Origin: Dermatophagoides farinae
Lineage: Eukaryota > Arthropoda > Arachnida > Sarcoptiformes > Pyroglyphidae
Length of the DNA: 64,000 bases
Assembly: GCF_024713945.1 (NCBI RefSeq)
Contig: NC_134680.1
Coordinates: forward strand, 5,763,501 to 5,827,500
Direction: 5' to 3'
This document shows, piece after piece, positions 47,692 through 59,017 of the stretch. Under the pieces are notes generated by a model. The model saw only the letters and a program-made list of their open reading frames with translations, was not told where the DNA came from and did not search any database. Position 1 is the stretch's first letter. Every line of letters starts with the position of its first letter. The position numbers were made by a program, and so were the translations under genes.

Positions 47692-49822
47692 TTATTGATT
47701 CATTAAAGATTGTTCACTTTCTTGATTATTAATGATTAAATTGTATTCATCTTCCAAAACTTTAAGTTTGCAATCCAATTCATCTTTTTCAGCCAAAGCA
47801 TTAGCGTCCAACCATTTACATACTTTATTAATTTTTTTCATTATTTTTTTACGATGTTTCGGAATCATAGATTCAAATGCTTCCTTTTTCAATTTGTAGA
47901 GATAATCTTTCAATGAATTCTTGGCTGCAATACGTTCACGTTTCTTATCATCTTCTTGTTTATAAAATTTAGCTTCATTGATCATACGATTGATATCGTT
48001 TTGTGATAATCGACCTACATTGTTTGTAATTGTAATTTCACTTTGTCTGCCTGTACTTGGATTTATTGCTGATACATTTAAAATACCATTTGCATCAATA
48101 TCAAATGTAACATCAAATTTTTCAACTCCACGAGGAGCCGGTGGAATACCAGCCAAAGTAAATTCGCCCAATAAATTATTATCTATGGTCATGGGACGTT
48201 CGCCTTCATAGACCTACAAGATGTAAAATTAGTGAATTTTCATATTTTAGTAGCAATGACTTACCCGAATCGGTACCCTAGACTGATCATCTCCAACGGT
48301 ATATGATCTTTTTGTTCGTTTAGTCGGAATAGCAGTGTTACGCTCGATTATTGTTGACATGATACCACCTTTTGTGTCAATACCCAATGACAAAGGAGCA
48401 ACGTCGAGAAGCGAAAGACCTTTAACATTTTTCGATTGATCACCATTAAGGATGGCTGCCTGAACAGCTGCTCCATAAGCTACAGCTTCATCGAGATTGA
48501 TTGATTTGTTCAGTTCTTTACCGTTGAAAAAGTCTTGCAACAATTTTTGAATTTTAGGAATACGAGTGGCGCCGCCAACCAATACGATTTCATTAATTTG
48601 CGATTTATCCAATTTGGCATCGCGAAGCGATTTCTCCACTGTGTCCAATGTCGAAAGGAATAAATCCGCACACAATTCTTGGAAGCGAGCACGGGTGATG
48701 GTCGAACAGAAATCAATGCTTTCGAACAATGAATTAATTTCGATTGAGGCATGTGTTGAAGAAGACAAAGTTCGTTTGGCTCGTTCGCAAGCTGTTTTGA
48801 GGCGACGAAGTGCACGTTTATTGCTGGTCAAATCCTTCTTGTGTTTTCGTTTGAATTCCTCAACAAAGTGATCGACCATTCGGTTATCGAAATCTTCTCC
48901 ACCTAAATGGGTATCACCAGCAGTTGATTTCACTTCGAAAATACCGTTCTTGATGATCAAGATGGACACATCGAACGTACCACCACCAAGATCAAAAATC
49001 AATACTTTTTGTTCTCCTTCGACTTTCTTGTGTAGACCATAAGCAATTGCGGCAGCCGTTGGTTCACTAATGACACGAAAAACATTCAAACCAGCAATTG
49101 TACCAGCATCTTTGGTGGCCCGAAGTTGCAAGTCATTGAAATATGCCGGAACTGTGATTACAGCATTAGTGACGGTCTTTCCTAGATGAGCTTCTGCGAT
49201 TTCCTTCATCTTGGTCAACATCATTGATGAGATCTCTTCTGGAAAGAACTTCTTTCTTTTATCTTTATATTTAACCTGTTTTTCAAATAATCAATAGAAA
49301 AGCCAAAATAATCATAAAACAACCATACCTGAATCTTGGGCTTTCCACCACAATTGACCACAGTAAATGGCCAATGTTTCATATCTGTCTGTACTGTCAG
49401 ATCATCAAATCGTCGGCCAATCAAACGTTTTGCATCGAACACAGTGTTAGTTGGGTTCATAGCAACTTGGCTTTTGGCAGCATCACCAATCAACCGTTCA
49501 GTATCGGTAAATGCAACATACGATGGAGTGACACGATTACCTTGTTCATTAGCAATAATTTCGACTTTACCATGTTGAAATACACCAACACATGAATATG
49601 TTGTACCAAGATCAATTCCGATTGCCGGTGTTTTTGTCATTTTTAACCGAAAAATATCAAAGAAATCAATTATGTGATACTTTCACAATGAAATTAAAAA
49701 AATGATGATGCAATAGAAACGAGCTTTGTTACAGGATCGCTTTGCGGTGCTGAGTTTAATACAATGCAAACACTTGCAGAGTGTAAAAATCGCAATTACT
49801 GACAAACAAGCGGCATAAAGAT
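47315..49822 (-). repeat. Tandem duplication unit B (contains HSP70 B)
   Basis: Partner of 44709-47243. Intron 1 (53 bp; 46658-46710 and 49276-49328) appears identical between copies; intron 2 (51 bp) differs at two bases. Confidence 0.8.
47692..49640 (-). CDS. HSP70B: Divergent HSP70 paralog (copy B), no EEVD
   Basis: Three exons (49640-49329, 49275-48265, 48213-47692) at the same positions as copy A encode 614 residues. The ATPase domain is nearly the same as copy A and keeps all three HSP70 signatures, so ATP binding and hydrolysis should be intact. The start of the substrate-binding domain is heavily changed (residues encoded by about 48268-48400: 21 of 43 differ from copy A), including loss of DNQPGVLIQ for DDQSRVPIR. 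The lid is altered and the protein ends ESEQSLMNQ, without EEVD or a GGMP tail. It should not bind TPR co-chaperones in the usual way. The frame is open and splice sites are intact, so it is not an obvious pseudogene. It could be a specialised chaperone or a decaying copy. Confidence 0.93.
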
Positions 49823-50037
49823 AAAGAAGATAAAGATTTAGATTAGAATAGAATTGAAATTAGAAATTAGGATAAAATATTCAATGATCAATAGAATCAC
49901 AAAAGACGAAATCGTGTGGTGGCAAACGTTTTTTTGTTTTTTTTTTTTTTTTGACTTTTAATTTCTACTTTTATTTTATTTTATTTTTTTCTTGTTTTGC
50001 AATAAACAAACACAAACATGAATGAATGAACATAATA
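49641..50037. other. Gap: HSP70 B upstream region and 3-beta-HSD 3' flank
   Basis: 397 bp. The block shared with copy A is at 49750-49789. Beyond it are A/T tracts with a T run near 49940 and AATAAA-like sites next to the 3-beta-HSD stop. Confidence 0.5.
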
Positions 50038-51204
50038 TTAAAGTGGACATTTTTTATAAAATTCCAAACTACGACTAACAGATTCATCATGATCATATAA
50101 TGGATCATAATCTAGACGTAATGTTGCTTTAGTACGATTGAAGAAATATGTATTGCAAATAAATTTTACTGTTTCCGGTGTCATATTAGCCGGTATTCGT
50201 AATGGTAAAATATTACCAATTTTTTTACATAGCCAACAATATAATGTGAATAGCATGATGAATAACCAATATGGATAGACACGTTTGGTCATTTGAAATC
50301 CACGTGCCTTAACGAATGGTTCAACAAATTCAAATGGATCCATTATTTTTGTATCATCCGTTATAATGAATTCTTCACCAGATATTTTCTGATCAATTTG
50401 TATACGATTTTTTGCTTTCAAACAAGCATGTGCAACATTGCCCACATATATCGGTTGCATACGTGTAAATACATTGTCCAAACGTCGTAATTGGCCACCA
50501 TTGGCTTTAGCGATGGCCAATATTTTCGTTACAAAATGATTATCTTCTTCACCATACATTATATTTGGACGTAATATTACCGTTTTTAATCGATCATTAT
50601 CATTGGCCAATTTTTTGCCATTAAATTCACGTACCAATTCTTCAGCATTGGCTTTTGTTTTGGAATATGGATCCAATAAATGTTTTTTCGGTATAATAAT
50701 TGTATTCTCTGAACTATAATATATTGGATCATTGCCAATATTTACTTCAGTACCGGAAACATGGACAAAATATTCGACATTATTTTCTATGGCCATTTCA
50801 AGTAATTTTTGTGTACCATCAACATTTATTGATTGCATTTCCGTTTCATTTGGTGTCAAACTAATATCGATCAATGCAGCACAATGTATGATAACATTGA
50901 CACCATTCATTGCATTTGTCAATTGTTTTTCATTACGTATATCTCCGGTTATGATTTGCATTTCTTTTGTTATTTTGTGTTCTATTTTTTTTTTGTTGTA
51001 AATAATAATAAAAAAAAAAACAAAAATCAGTAATCCAAATAAATTTTCAATTATTATCCACTTACTTAGATTATTTGGAAATGGTTTCTGATCATAGCAA
51101 CGAATTTCCTGTACACAATCATCTTGTTCATGCAATAGACGAACAACATGTTGGCCAAGACAACCACTGGATCCGGTAACCAAAATTATTTGCTTATTAG
51201 CCAT
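50038..51204 (-). CDS. 3-beta-hydroxysteroid dehydrogenase/isomerase-type reductase (extended SDR)
   Basis: Two exons (51204-51066 and 50981-50038) encode 360 residues. The Rossmann loop TGSSGCLG is at residues 10-17 and the catalytic YxxxK at 152-156 (YSKTK), preceded by VHVSGTEVN. RPNIMYGEEDNHF and the QPIYVGNVAHACL motif place it in the 3-beta-HSD/NSDHL branch of extended SDRs, which oxidise 3-beta-hydroxysteroids with NAD+. A hydrophobic segment (about residues 272-294, WLFIMLFTLYCWLCKKIG) suggests membrane anchoring, as in 3-beta-HSD. The real substrate in a sterol-auxotrophic arthropod is unknown; an ecdysteroid or sterol role is inference. The 84-bp intron is open and divisible by three, so its retention would not break the frame. 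Confidence 0.88.
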   Translation of the reverse strand: MANKQIILVTGSSGCLGQHVVRLLHEQDDCVQEIRCYDQKPFPNNLSKWIIIENLFGLLIFVFFFIIIYNKKKIEHKITKEMQIITGDIRNEKQLTNAMNGVNVIIHCAALIDISLTPNETEMQSINVDGTQKLLEMAIENNVEYFVHVSGTEVNIGNDPIYYSSENTIIIPKKHLLDPYSKTKANAEELVREFNGKKLANDNDRLKTVILRPNIMYGEEDNHFVTKILAIAKANGGQLRRLDNVFTRMQPIYVGNVAHACLKAKNRIQIDQKISGEEFIITDDTKIMDPFEFVEPFVKARGFQMTKRVYPYWLFIMLFTLYCWLCKKIGNILPLRIPANMTPETVKFICNTYFFNRTKATLRLDYDPLYDHDESVSRSLEFYKKCPL

Positions 51205-53389
51205 TATCGTTGTATTATCGTCGTTTTATTCAAAGTTTCTTCGACAAAAAAAGAAATTAAAAATTCAAGTACCAAAATCAAACACACATAAATACCATCG
51301 GACTATGTTATTAAAATGACAAAAAAAAAATTTTTCGTTTTGTTTTTGTTATATAGCCAGTTTATGTATACTGCGTTGTTTGTCACAAATTTTCATATCA
51401 ATTTCTGATAATGAAAATAATTAGATTCACCAAAAAAACACAACAAACACACCCACGCATACACAAACAGAATGTTCGAAATCTATCAAAAAAAAAAAAT
51501 TTCTATTTATTTTTGTATGTTGATTATCGATGATGAGAACATTTGTTACACACAAAACATCAAAAAAATTGTTGTGAAGACTTGGCTTGGCTTGTGATGA
51601 ATAATAAAATATCGAAATATAACACAGAAGATATATTATATTATTATCGCAGTATCAAAAACTGTGGAGAAAAAAAAACATTGAAAAAATAAAATTTGAA
51701 ACCAATCCAAACTGTACGAATTGATATGGATTGTACTTTTTTTTGCTGGCCAAATTCACACACTTATCATTATTTTAATCGACCAACTTGGTGTTTTTGT
51801 TTGAAGAAAAAAAAAAGAACACGGGACTATCCATATCTTTATGATTTTTGTATATTCGAATTTTTTTTTCTGGTTATACGTTGAAAGTAATAGTGTAAGT
51901 AATGTTTCACACAAGAATGATTGAATGAATGCAATGTATTTTGATGCGTGTGATATTGAACGATAACGAGAAACTTGTTGTGATTGTCCGGTTAAGTAGT
52001 GTTTAATATTTTTTTTCTCTCTCTTTTTTTCTGATTTCTTACCTGTATTTTTTTTATTATTGTTTTCTTCACAATGGACACATACTGATCACAGCATCAT
52101 CATCATCATCATCAATCAATAATAATAATTCATCATCGGTCACAATGGAACACAATATTGTATTGTACATTCTTCAAAGTTGTTGTTGTCGAAATAACAA
52201 TCGATGTATGAATAAATAATAAACACAATGGTCCAAAAAAAAGAAGAAGAAGAAAAAAAAGTCTAAATCGAGTTTGTTATTTCTCTCTGCTGATTTTTTT
52301 TTCTCTCTCTTGTCAAATTTTTTTTCCAATTTCAAATCAAAAACCGGTGACATACTTGACTTCCTTTTTGCTATTGTTGTTGTTATTGTTGTTGTTGTTG
52401 TTGTTGTTGCTTCTTAAACACAACAAAAATGCTTCAATGCAAATGAAATAGAGAAAAAAAATTTTTTTTTTTGCTGGCCTTGTTTAATGGTAATGTGTGT
52501 GTGTGTGAAAAAAAAAATCCAAATCCTTTTTTTTCTTCCTTTCAAACAATTTTTTTGTAATGTTGTATGTGTTCCAATTTCATTTCATTCATTTGTTCAT
52601 TGTACATTGTATCCAAGAAAATTGGCCAATCAAAAATGGTTTTATTTTTTTTGTTAGAAATAGAAATATTGGTCAACATATTTTGTTTCTGATTATCACA
52701 TTCGACAATCCGATGATGATGATGATGAAAATGTGTGCATGACAACAACAACAACAACAGCAAAATAAAACATTCGAACCACACCGCAATTGAATTGGAT
52801 TTTTGCGTTTCTAAATTTTTTATTATTATTATTATTATTATTCATTCAGTTTTCAATTGTAAATATTTGATATTTGTCTGATAAAAATGCATTGTTTTCA
52901 CTCATAATCGATGTGTGTGTGTGTGTATTGTGTGCAAGGTGTAAAATCAAAGAATGAAAATAAAAAGTTAAAAATTAAAAACAAACAAACAAAAAAAAAG
53001 ATACAAAAAAAGTAAAAAAAAAAGATACAAATAAAAGCAAAAAAAAAAGACTGGTGGGATTTCAAACGTGTATGTGTCTTTCTCTCTTTCTGATGTGTGT
53101 GTGTGTGTGTGTGTGCGATATATAAAAATTCTTGTTATATCGAAATAAGAAAATGTTGATTTACGAATTTGTTGTGGACAAATACTAAACAAATATTTTT
53201 TTCCGATGTTGTTTGCCTATTTGTTGAATGTTACGAAAAGAACGAAAGAAAGAGAACTATTCGAATAAAAAAAAAAAAAAAAATACAGATGAAACCAGAA
53301 CATCAAAGTTGAAATGTAGTTGATAATTTTTATCTTCGTCTTTCTTTGATAATGTTTTTTTCGATTTTCTTTTCATTATTTTTTTCCAA
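51205..53389. other. 2.2-kb gap upstream of the 3-beta-HSD gene
   Basis: Simple repeats ((ATC)n near 52096-52113, (TTG)n near 52375-52410, (AC/TG)n near 52494-52507, 52913-52926 and 53094-53115) and A/T tracts. No coding sequence recognised; the 3-beta-HSD promoter lies at its left end. Confidence 0.5.
53094..53115. repeat. (TG)11 microsatellite
   Basis: Uninterrupted TG dinucleotides in the gap downstream of guanylate kinase. Confidence 0.95.
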
Positions 53390-54586
53390 TTACATTCCAC
53401 GAGATTTTTTCAATGCTTCAACCTCCTATTAAATATAATCAATGAGAGAGATGTGTTAATTTAATTATCATTCACATAATTTACAATGTACTTACATTAA
53501 CAATAAATTGTCGTAGAATACTATAGGCTTTTTCAATATCATCATTTGTAATGATTAGATCAAACATTCCTTCAATTTCACCAAATTTTAATTCTTCTAA
53601 TGCACGTGTTAAACGTTGTTGAATAGATTCTTCTGTTTCTGTGCCACGACTACGTAAACGTTGTTCCTAGAATACAAATAAGAAAAAATTAAATCATCTT
53701 ATTAGCTTACAAATTCTAGAAAGGTCTGATTCTGATCATCATTATCACATACCAAAATTTCCAAACTTGGTGGCTTTATAAATACAAATCGTGGATTTAG
53801 ATCGGTCTTTTTCAAATTTCTTACACCATCAATTTCAACATCAAGTATACAGATTTTACCGGAATTCTGTACATCTTTTACAGCTTTTTTACTATGATTA
53901 GAAAAAAAAGTGAGATTAATCAGAAATTTTCTTTTCGATTAAATTAAATTCCATTTACCTTGTACCATAATAATTGTTAGAAAAACGAGTATATTCAATA
54001 AATTCATCATTTTGAATACTTTGTTCAAATGTTTCTGGATTAATGAAAAAATATTCACGTCCATTTTGTTCACCTTTACGAGGTTTTCTTGTTGTATCTA
54101 AAAAAAAAAAATATCAAAAGAATAAACGGAATTAGTTTTTCTTTATATACAAAAATTCAATTTCAACTCAAAATTGTGTTCATAAAACATACGTGAAATA
54201 CTGAAACCAAAACAATCCTGGAATTCATTCATCAATCGTTTTAATAATGTACTTTTACCGCTACCGGATGGTCCAGCAATAACCAATGGTGCTGGTACTG
54301 TAACCAATTGACCAATTGTATTCCATGTTGTACGAATATTATAAGCTGTCGATGTGGACGATGTAAAAAGATTAATTACATGATTTTTAACATCGATACC
54401 ACAATTTAATGATGGTTTTATTTTAATCAAATCATCAAGATTATTATTATTATTATTCGTTGTCAATATTGTTGATGGTGTTGAATTTTGTTTTTTAACC
54501 AATGGAATTGAACCATTATTATTATTATTATTCGACGATAATAATCGTTTATATAATTTTTCATTCGGTGTTCCAACGGACAACAT
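53390..54586 (-). CDS. GUK1: Guanylate kinase (GMP kinase)
   Basis: Five exons (54586-54193, 54097-53959, 53891-53753, 53666-53496, 53425-53390) encode 292 residues; the enzyme proper is about 200. It converts GMP to GDP using ATP. The P-loop GPSGSGKST is at about residues 105-113; [20 protein letters not shown], spliced across intron 1, is the GMP-binding segment; [30 protein letters not shown] and the arginine lid [16 protein letters not shown] follow in the usual order. Domain order rules out MAGUKs: there is no SH3 or PDZ. The first ~95 residues are an Asn-rich extension not seen in other GMP kinases. An internal splice acceptor at 54346 would replace most of it with the distal exon at 56418-56547. 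Confidence 0.93.
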
Positions 54587-56417
54587 TTTCAGTGTTTTTT
54601 TTTATTTTGTTTTTCGTTTGATTCAAAATAGAAAAAAAATCAAATAAAAAAAAATTCAATACAAAATTTCGAATGTTTGTTTGTGAAATGTGTTCGCTAT
54701 GGCTGTAAAAATAGTCGATCAAAAGATTCGAATAAATTGAATCAAATCAAATTGTAAATTTAAAAATTGAATTTTCAATACAACAAGCTCTTTTCAAAAC
54801 ATAAAAATGAAAAATAAATCACAATCAGAAATAATCAATTATATATTAAGTAGTCCATAATATTGAAACAAAAATAACGAAACAATTTTTATGGCGACAA
54901 AAATGCATAAACATCTTGATCTATATGATGATAATATATACGGTGTTTATAGATTTTCAGGAATTATTATTATTATTCTCTAAAACAAAAATTCTAGAAG
55001 AATAATCGTTCGTTGGTTCGTTGGAAACAAAAAAAAATATTACATGCACACACACACAAAGTATAAATGAAATCATCAAAACGAAAAAAAAATGGGATCA
55101 AATATAAAATGCACATGTGTAAATGTGGCCACGTTTTTATACACAAATCATGATTTAGATAATGCTCTAAATCTGTTATAAAAAAAATGCCACAAAGTAA
55201 ATAATAATCACACACACAAAAATCAAACTGAAATGGGAAGCATAAATTTCGATTATCAATCAATTGTTGTTTATCATTGCAAAACAAACGTTTCAGAATA
55301 CGACAGTAATAACCAAATAACCAAACAAACAAACTCTTGAGATGTGTTTTATTATTTGGAAATTTTGATTTACAATCAACCAACAACAATTTTTTTATGA
55401 TTATGATGATGATTGTGATTATTTCCACAAACTTTTTTTTTACACATATAGAGATCAAAATCAAAAAAAAGACTGACTGAAAAGATTACAATTTACTGAC
55501 TGACTGAACGGTGATGATGATGATATTAGGTATCACTGTTCAATGAATGATTGTGCAGAAAAAAAAATACAGAATGAAAACCAAAAAAAAAAACTTGTGA
55601 CAAATTACAAAAATGAAATATACTTTCTTTTTCAGCCTATTCAGTATATGAGAATGATTCTTCGTGATTCTCATTTTTTTTTCAGACAAGACAATCAAAG
55701 TGTTAACGACAACAACATATTTCACGTTGTTTGTGATAAATATTTCGAATGTTACACACCGACGATATGCAGACGAAAAACAAAAAAAAAAGTTGCCTTG
55801 ATTCAATGAAATCGAATGTTTACAAACGCAAAATAAACGAACGAATTTCTTTTTTATCCACCACATGATCATCATTAGATTTGGCTATCATTTCAATTCA
55901 ATAAATTCAGACAAAAATAACAAACACACACACACTACTATTTACTGTAAGCGATTATTTAAAAAAAATAATGAAAAAAAAATAAACTTAAAAAATGGAT
56001 AAAAATAGCATTTCTTTTTTTTTGTGAAAAATCTAATCACACACACCATTGAATAAACAAAGAAACTAGATGGAAAAAATGAAAAAAAAACTCAAGGACC
56101 TATGGATATATGCATGTACGTGTGTTTGATTGACAACAATACCGACACTTGACAATTTCATTCTATCATACATTCCCTGACAAATAATATACATATATTC
56201 TCAAGGTGTTAAAGATCAATAAAATAAAAACCGACAATTTAGTTGATTGTTGTAGACATTTTTTTTTGTTTGTTTGATGTTGAAAAAAATTACCGCCAAT
56301 CATATAACGGTTGATCAATCAGATTGAATGATCATATGATTACCGACCATCATCAAATTTTTTTTGGCATCGTAAATGTATCAAATCATTATTGATTATA
56401 ATCATTTTTTTACATAC
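54587..56417. other. Guanylate kinase upstream region / possible intron
   Basis: 1.8 kb with no recognised coding region; A/T tracts, (AC)n near 55046-55060 and 55927-55936. If the distal first exon is used, this is intron; for the proximal start it holds the promoter. Confidence 0.45.
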
Positions 56418-56547
56418 CATTATTATCACCAGCCGTTTCATTATCAACAACAGCACCGGAATAATTATTACTATTCAGATAGTTAATCTTTTTATTCTGG
56501 ATTATATTCGATAGATATGATGATGATGATGATGATGATGCTGACAT
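56418..56547 (-). CDS. Possible alternative first coding exon of guanylate kinase
   Basis: An ATG at 56547 opens a Ser-rich 43-codon stretch that ends at a good GTATGT donor in phase 1 (56418/56417). Joining it to the internal acceptor CGACAG at 54347-54346 restores the guanylate kinase frame at A-Y-N-I-R, about 24 residues before the P-loop, for a 255-residue isoform. No other minus-strand gene nearby can accept it. Inference from splice signals and phase only. Confidence 0.45.
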
Positions 56548-59017
56548 TTTTGATGGATGGATTGATGAATTGAATGGAATTTTATTTAATCTAAATGAAA
56601 ATGAAAAAAAAATGAAATGGATCAAACGAAAAAAAAAGAAAAAAAGATTAGATTAGTACCACACACACCTTACACAGAGAAATTTCATGTTCCAGAAAAG
56701 AAAAATGAAAAATAAAATTCATTCATTCGACTCTATTTATACCCTAGATTAGATTCTGGAATCGAATTCGAATGATTATTATATTGGGTATTTTTCATGG
56801 TCAATGTCAATAACAAAATTTCCAACTAATAATAATAAAAAAATTTAATTGATGGTGATAAATAATTGGATTTTTTTTTCTTTCTCTCATCCATTTGATT
56901 GATTCATGATAAAGGTTAATTTGTTTTCTCGTGTGCTTGGAACATTAATGAAACTTTCAAATTAATGAAATTCTGCTGTTGTGTTATTGGACTGGATTTC
57001 TACATTTGATCTAAATTATAATTCTTTCAGGTTCGAATCAATCAATATTTATTGCCTATTATTTGATTTGTTTTGTTTTGTTTTGTTTCATCCAAAATAA
57101 ATAGTTTGAATCCATAGAATTTCGGTTCCAATGATCAATGATAAAATTACCATAGTGATATTCTGTAGCTGCAGCTGTTGTTGTTGTTGTTGTTGTTGAA
57201 TGAAATGAAAACAAAAATAAACTCTAATGACAAACAATCCAAAATTCTGGATACAACTGGATCTATCTGGCTTCTATTATCATCATCATCATCATCAATA
57301 TTTGTGGAACAACTTGATTCATTTATCTTGATGGTCTATTGTGATTGGAAGTGTATTTGTTGTTATTGTTTTTCATCATAAATCTTATATTCCATAATCG
57401 AATGAATTTCATCCATTCAATAATTGTTTTTTATTGATTGATTCGATTTTCAATCAACCATTTCTTCTCTCGCTATCTCTCTCTCTGTGTGTGTGTACGT
57501 GTGTACGTGTCATCATCATTTATGATTGCGCTAATTTTCTCTCTCTCGATCTATTGTTATCATCATCATCATCATCATCATTGATTGTAATCGTATTTTT
57601 TTCCTCTAATAATACAGATTTGTCATGATAAAACACTATAGGTACATATCACCATCATCAACTATAAATGATGTGACAATTGTAGACGATAATCATTATG
57701 ATGATGATGATGATGATGACGACAATGATTTTATCATCATCATCATAAAAACAATTTCTTCCTTTTCTCTCTCATTCTCTCTCTATAAATATAATAAATT
57801 CATCAACATTTCAGATTAGATTAGAATTATCATTCATTCATTCATCAAATCAAATCAAATCAAATGAAAAAATGTGTGTGTGTACAATGGAATGAGAAAC
57901 AAGAAAAAAAGTGATTGCATTTGAAAAAAAAGTCAAAGCACTTACTTTGTTTTTTATGGATGATTTAAAAAAAATGACAATACCGATGGACAATATTGAG
58001 GCAATTTTTTTTTTAGACATTCGAATTCAAAATCGATGGATGAAATGAAATGGATTGATTTCCAATAAAGAATGAAATGATTTCTTCCACGTTTTTTTTT
58101 TGTTTGATTGATTGATTATTTACCCAATGATATCAAACACGTATTGGATTGGATTTAAACGTGAGATTTTTTTTTTAGTCTTGTTTTACTTGTTTTGACT
58201 CATGTCATCAAACTTCGAATCCATCTAGCCCAACAACAACAGCAGCAGCAACAACAAACAAACAAAAAAAACGAAAACAAACACGACGAGCATGCTCGTC
58301 GTGTTTGAGAAACGATTGTCGTCATCATCCAAAACAAAAAAAAACAACAAAACAAAAATGATCACCGTGCTGTGCTGCACAATGTAAATCTTAAATGGAA
58401 CGACAAAAAAAAATTGGAAATCTCTCATTCGAATGAATTTATTTGGTTTAGAATGCATGCTCATTCCCCCTTTTTTTGATGTTTTGGCTAGTTCTTTAGC
58501 AACTCGTTAGTGTTATCCAAACGATTATCGTTTGATTGATTTTTTTAGCGTTTTGGACAGCTTCGTGGTTAGGATTTGGCTTTGATGCAAATGAGAGAAA
58601 AAGAGAAAGAATGGTTTGGAAACCACTGAACTTTGTGGTGGTGGTGGGGTGGGGGAGAGACTGGTTTCAATTTCCGTATTATTATATTATTATTATTACC
58701 ACTACTAGCAATAAATTCTTTATTCGGTTATTCTCATTCATTAGTGGTTAATGCATGATGCGTAATTTCGTTGATTAAAAAAAAAAAAATTGAATTTATT
58801 TTGGTTTTCAAAAACAAGAAAATAAAAAATAAATGCGTATGTGTATATATAAAATGGCAACGAACGAAATGTAAAGATCGATGTGTTTGATGTTCTTTTT
58901 TTTTACATTGTGGTGATTTCTTTTTTTTTTCTTACTTTAAATTAAAATTTTACAAACAGAAAAAAAAACACACAAAATAAATATAAAACGAAACGATAGC
59001 TCGTTGATCGTTGATGA
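56548..59017. other. 2.5-kb gap between guanylate kinase distal exon and Frizzled
   Basis: Simple repeats ((ATC)n near 57270-57298 and 57560-57581, (ATG)n near 57700-57718, (TG)n near 57485-57499), a GGT-rich stretch near 58637-58655, and a 30-bp perfect palindrome at 58278-58307. No gene recognised. Confidence 0.5.
58278..58307. repeat. 30-bp perfect palindrome
   Basis: The half-site CAAACACGACGAGCA (58278-58292) is followed directly by its exact reverse complement (58293-58307), centred on GCATGC, with no spacer. It is GC-richer than its surroundings. Confidence 0.9.

Noticed and set aside
54143-54586. Guanylate kinase as part of a MAGUK scaffold
   Set aside because: No SH3 or PDZ domain, and the complete catalytic set of a true GMP kinase is present.
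57030-57050. GGTTCGAATC, resembling a tRNA T-arm
   Set aside because: No D-arm, anticodon arm or acceptor stem can be built around it.
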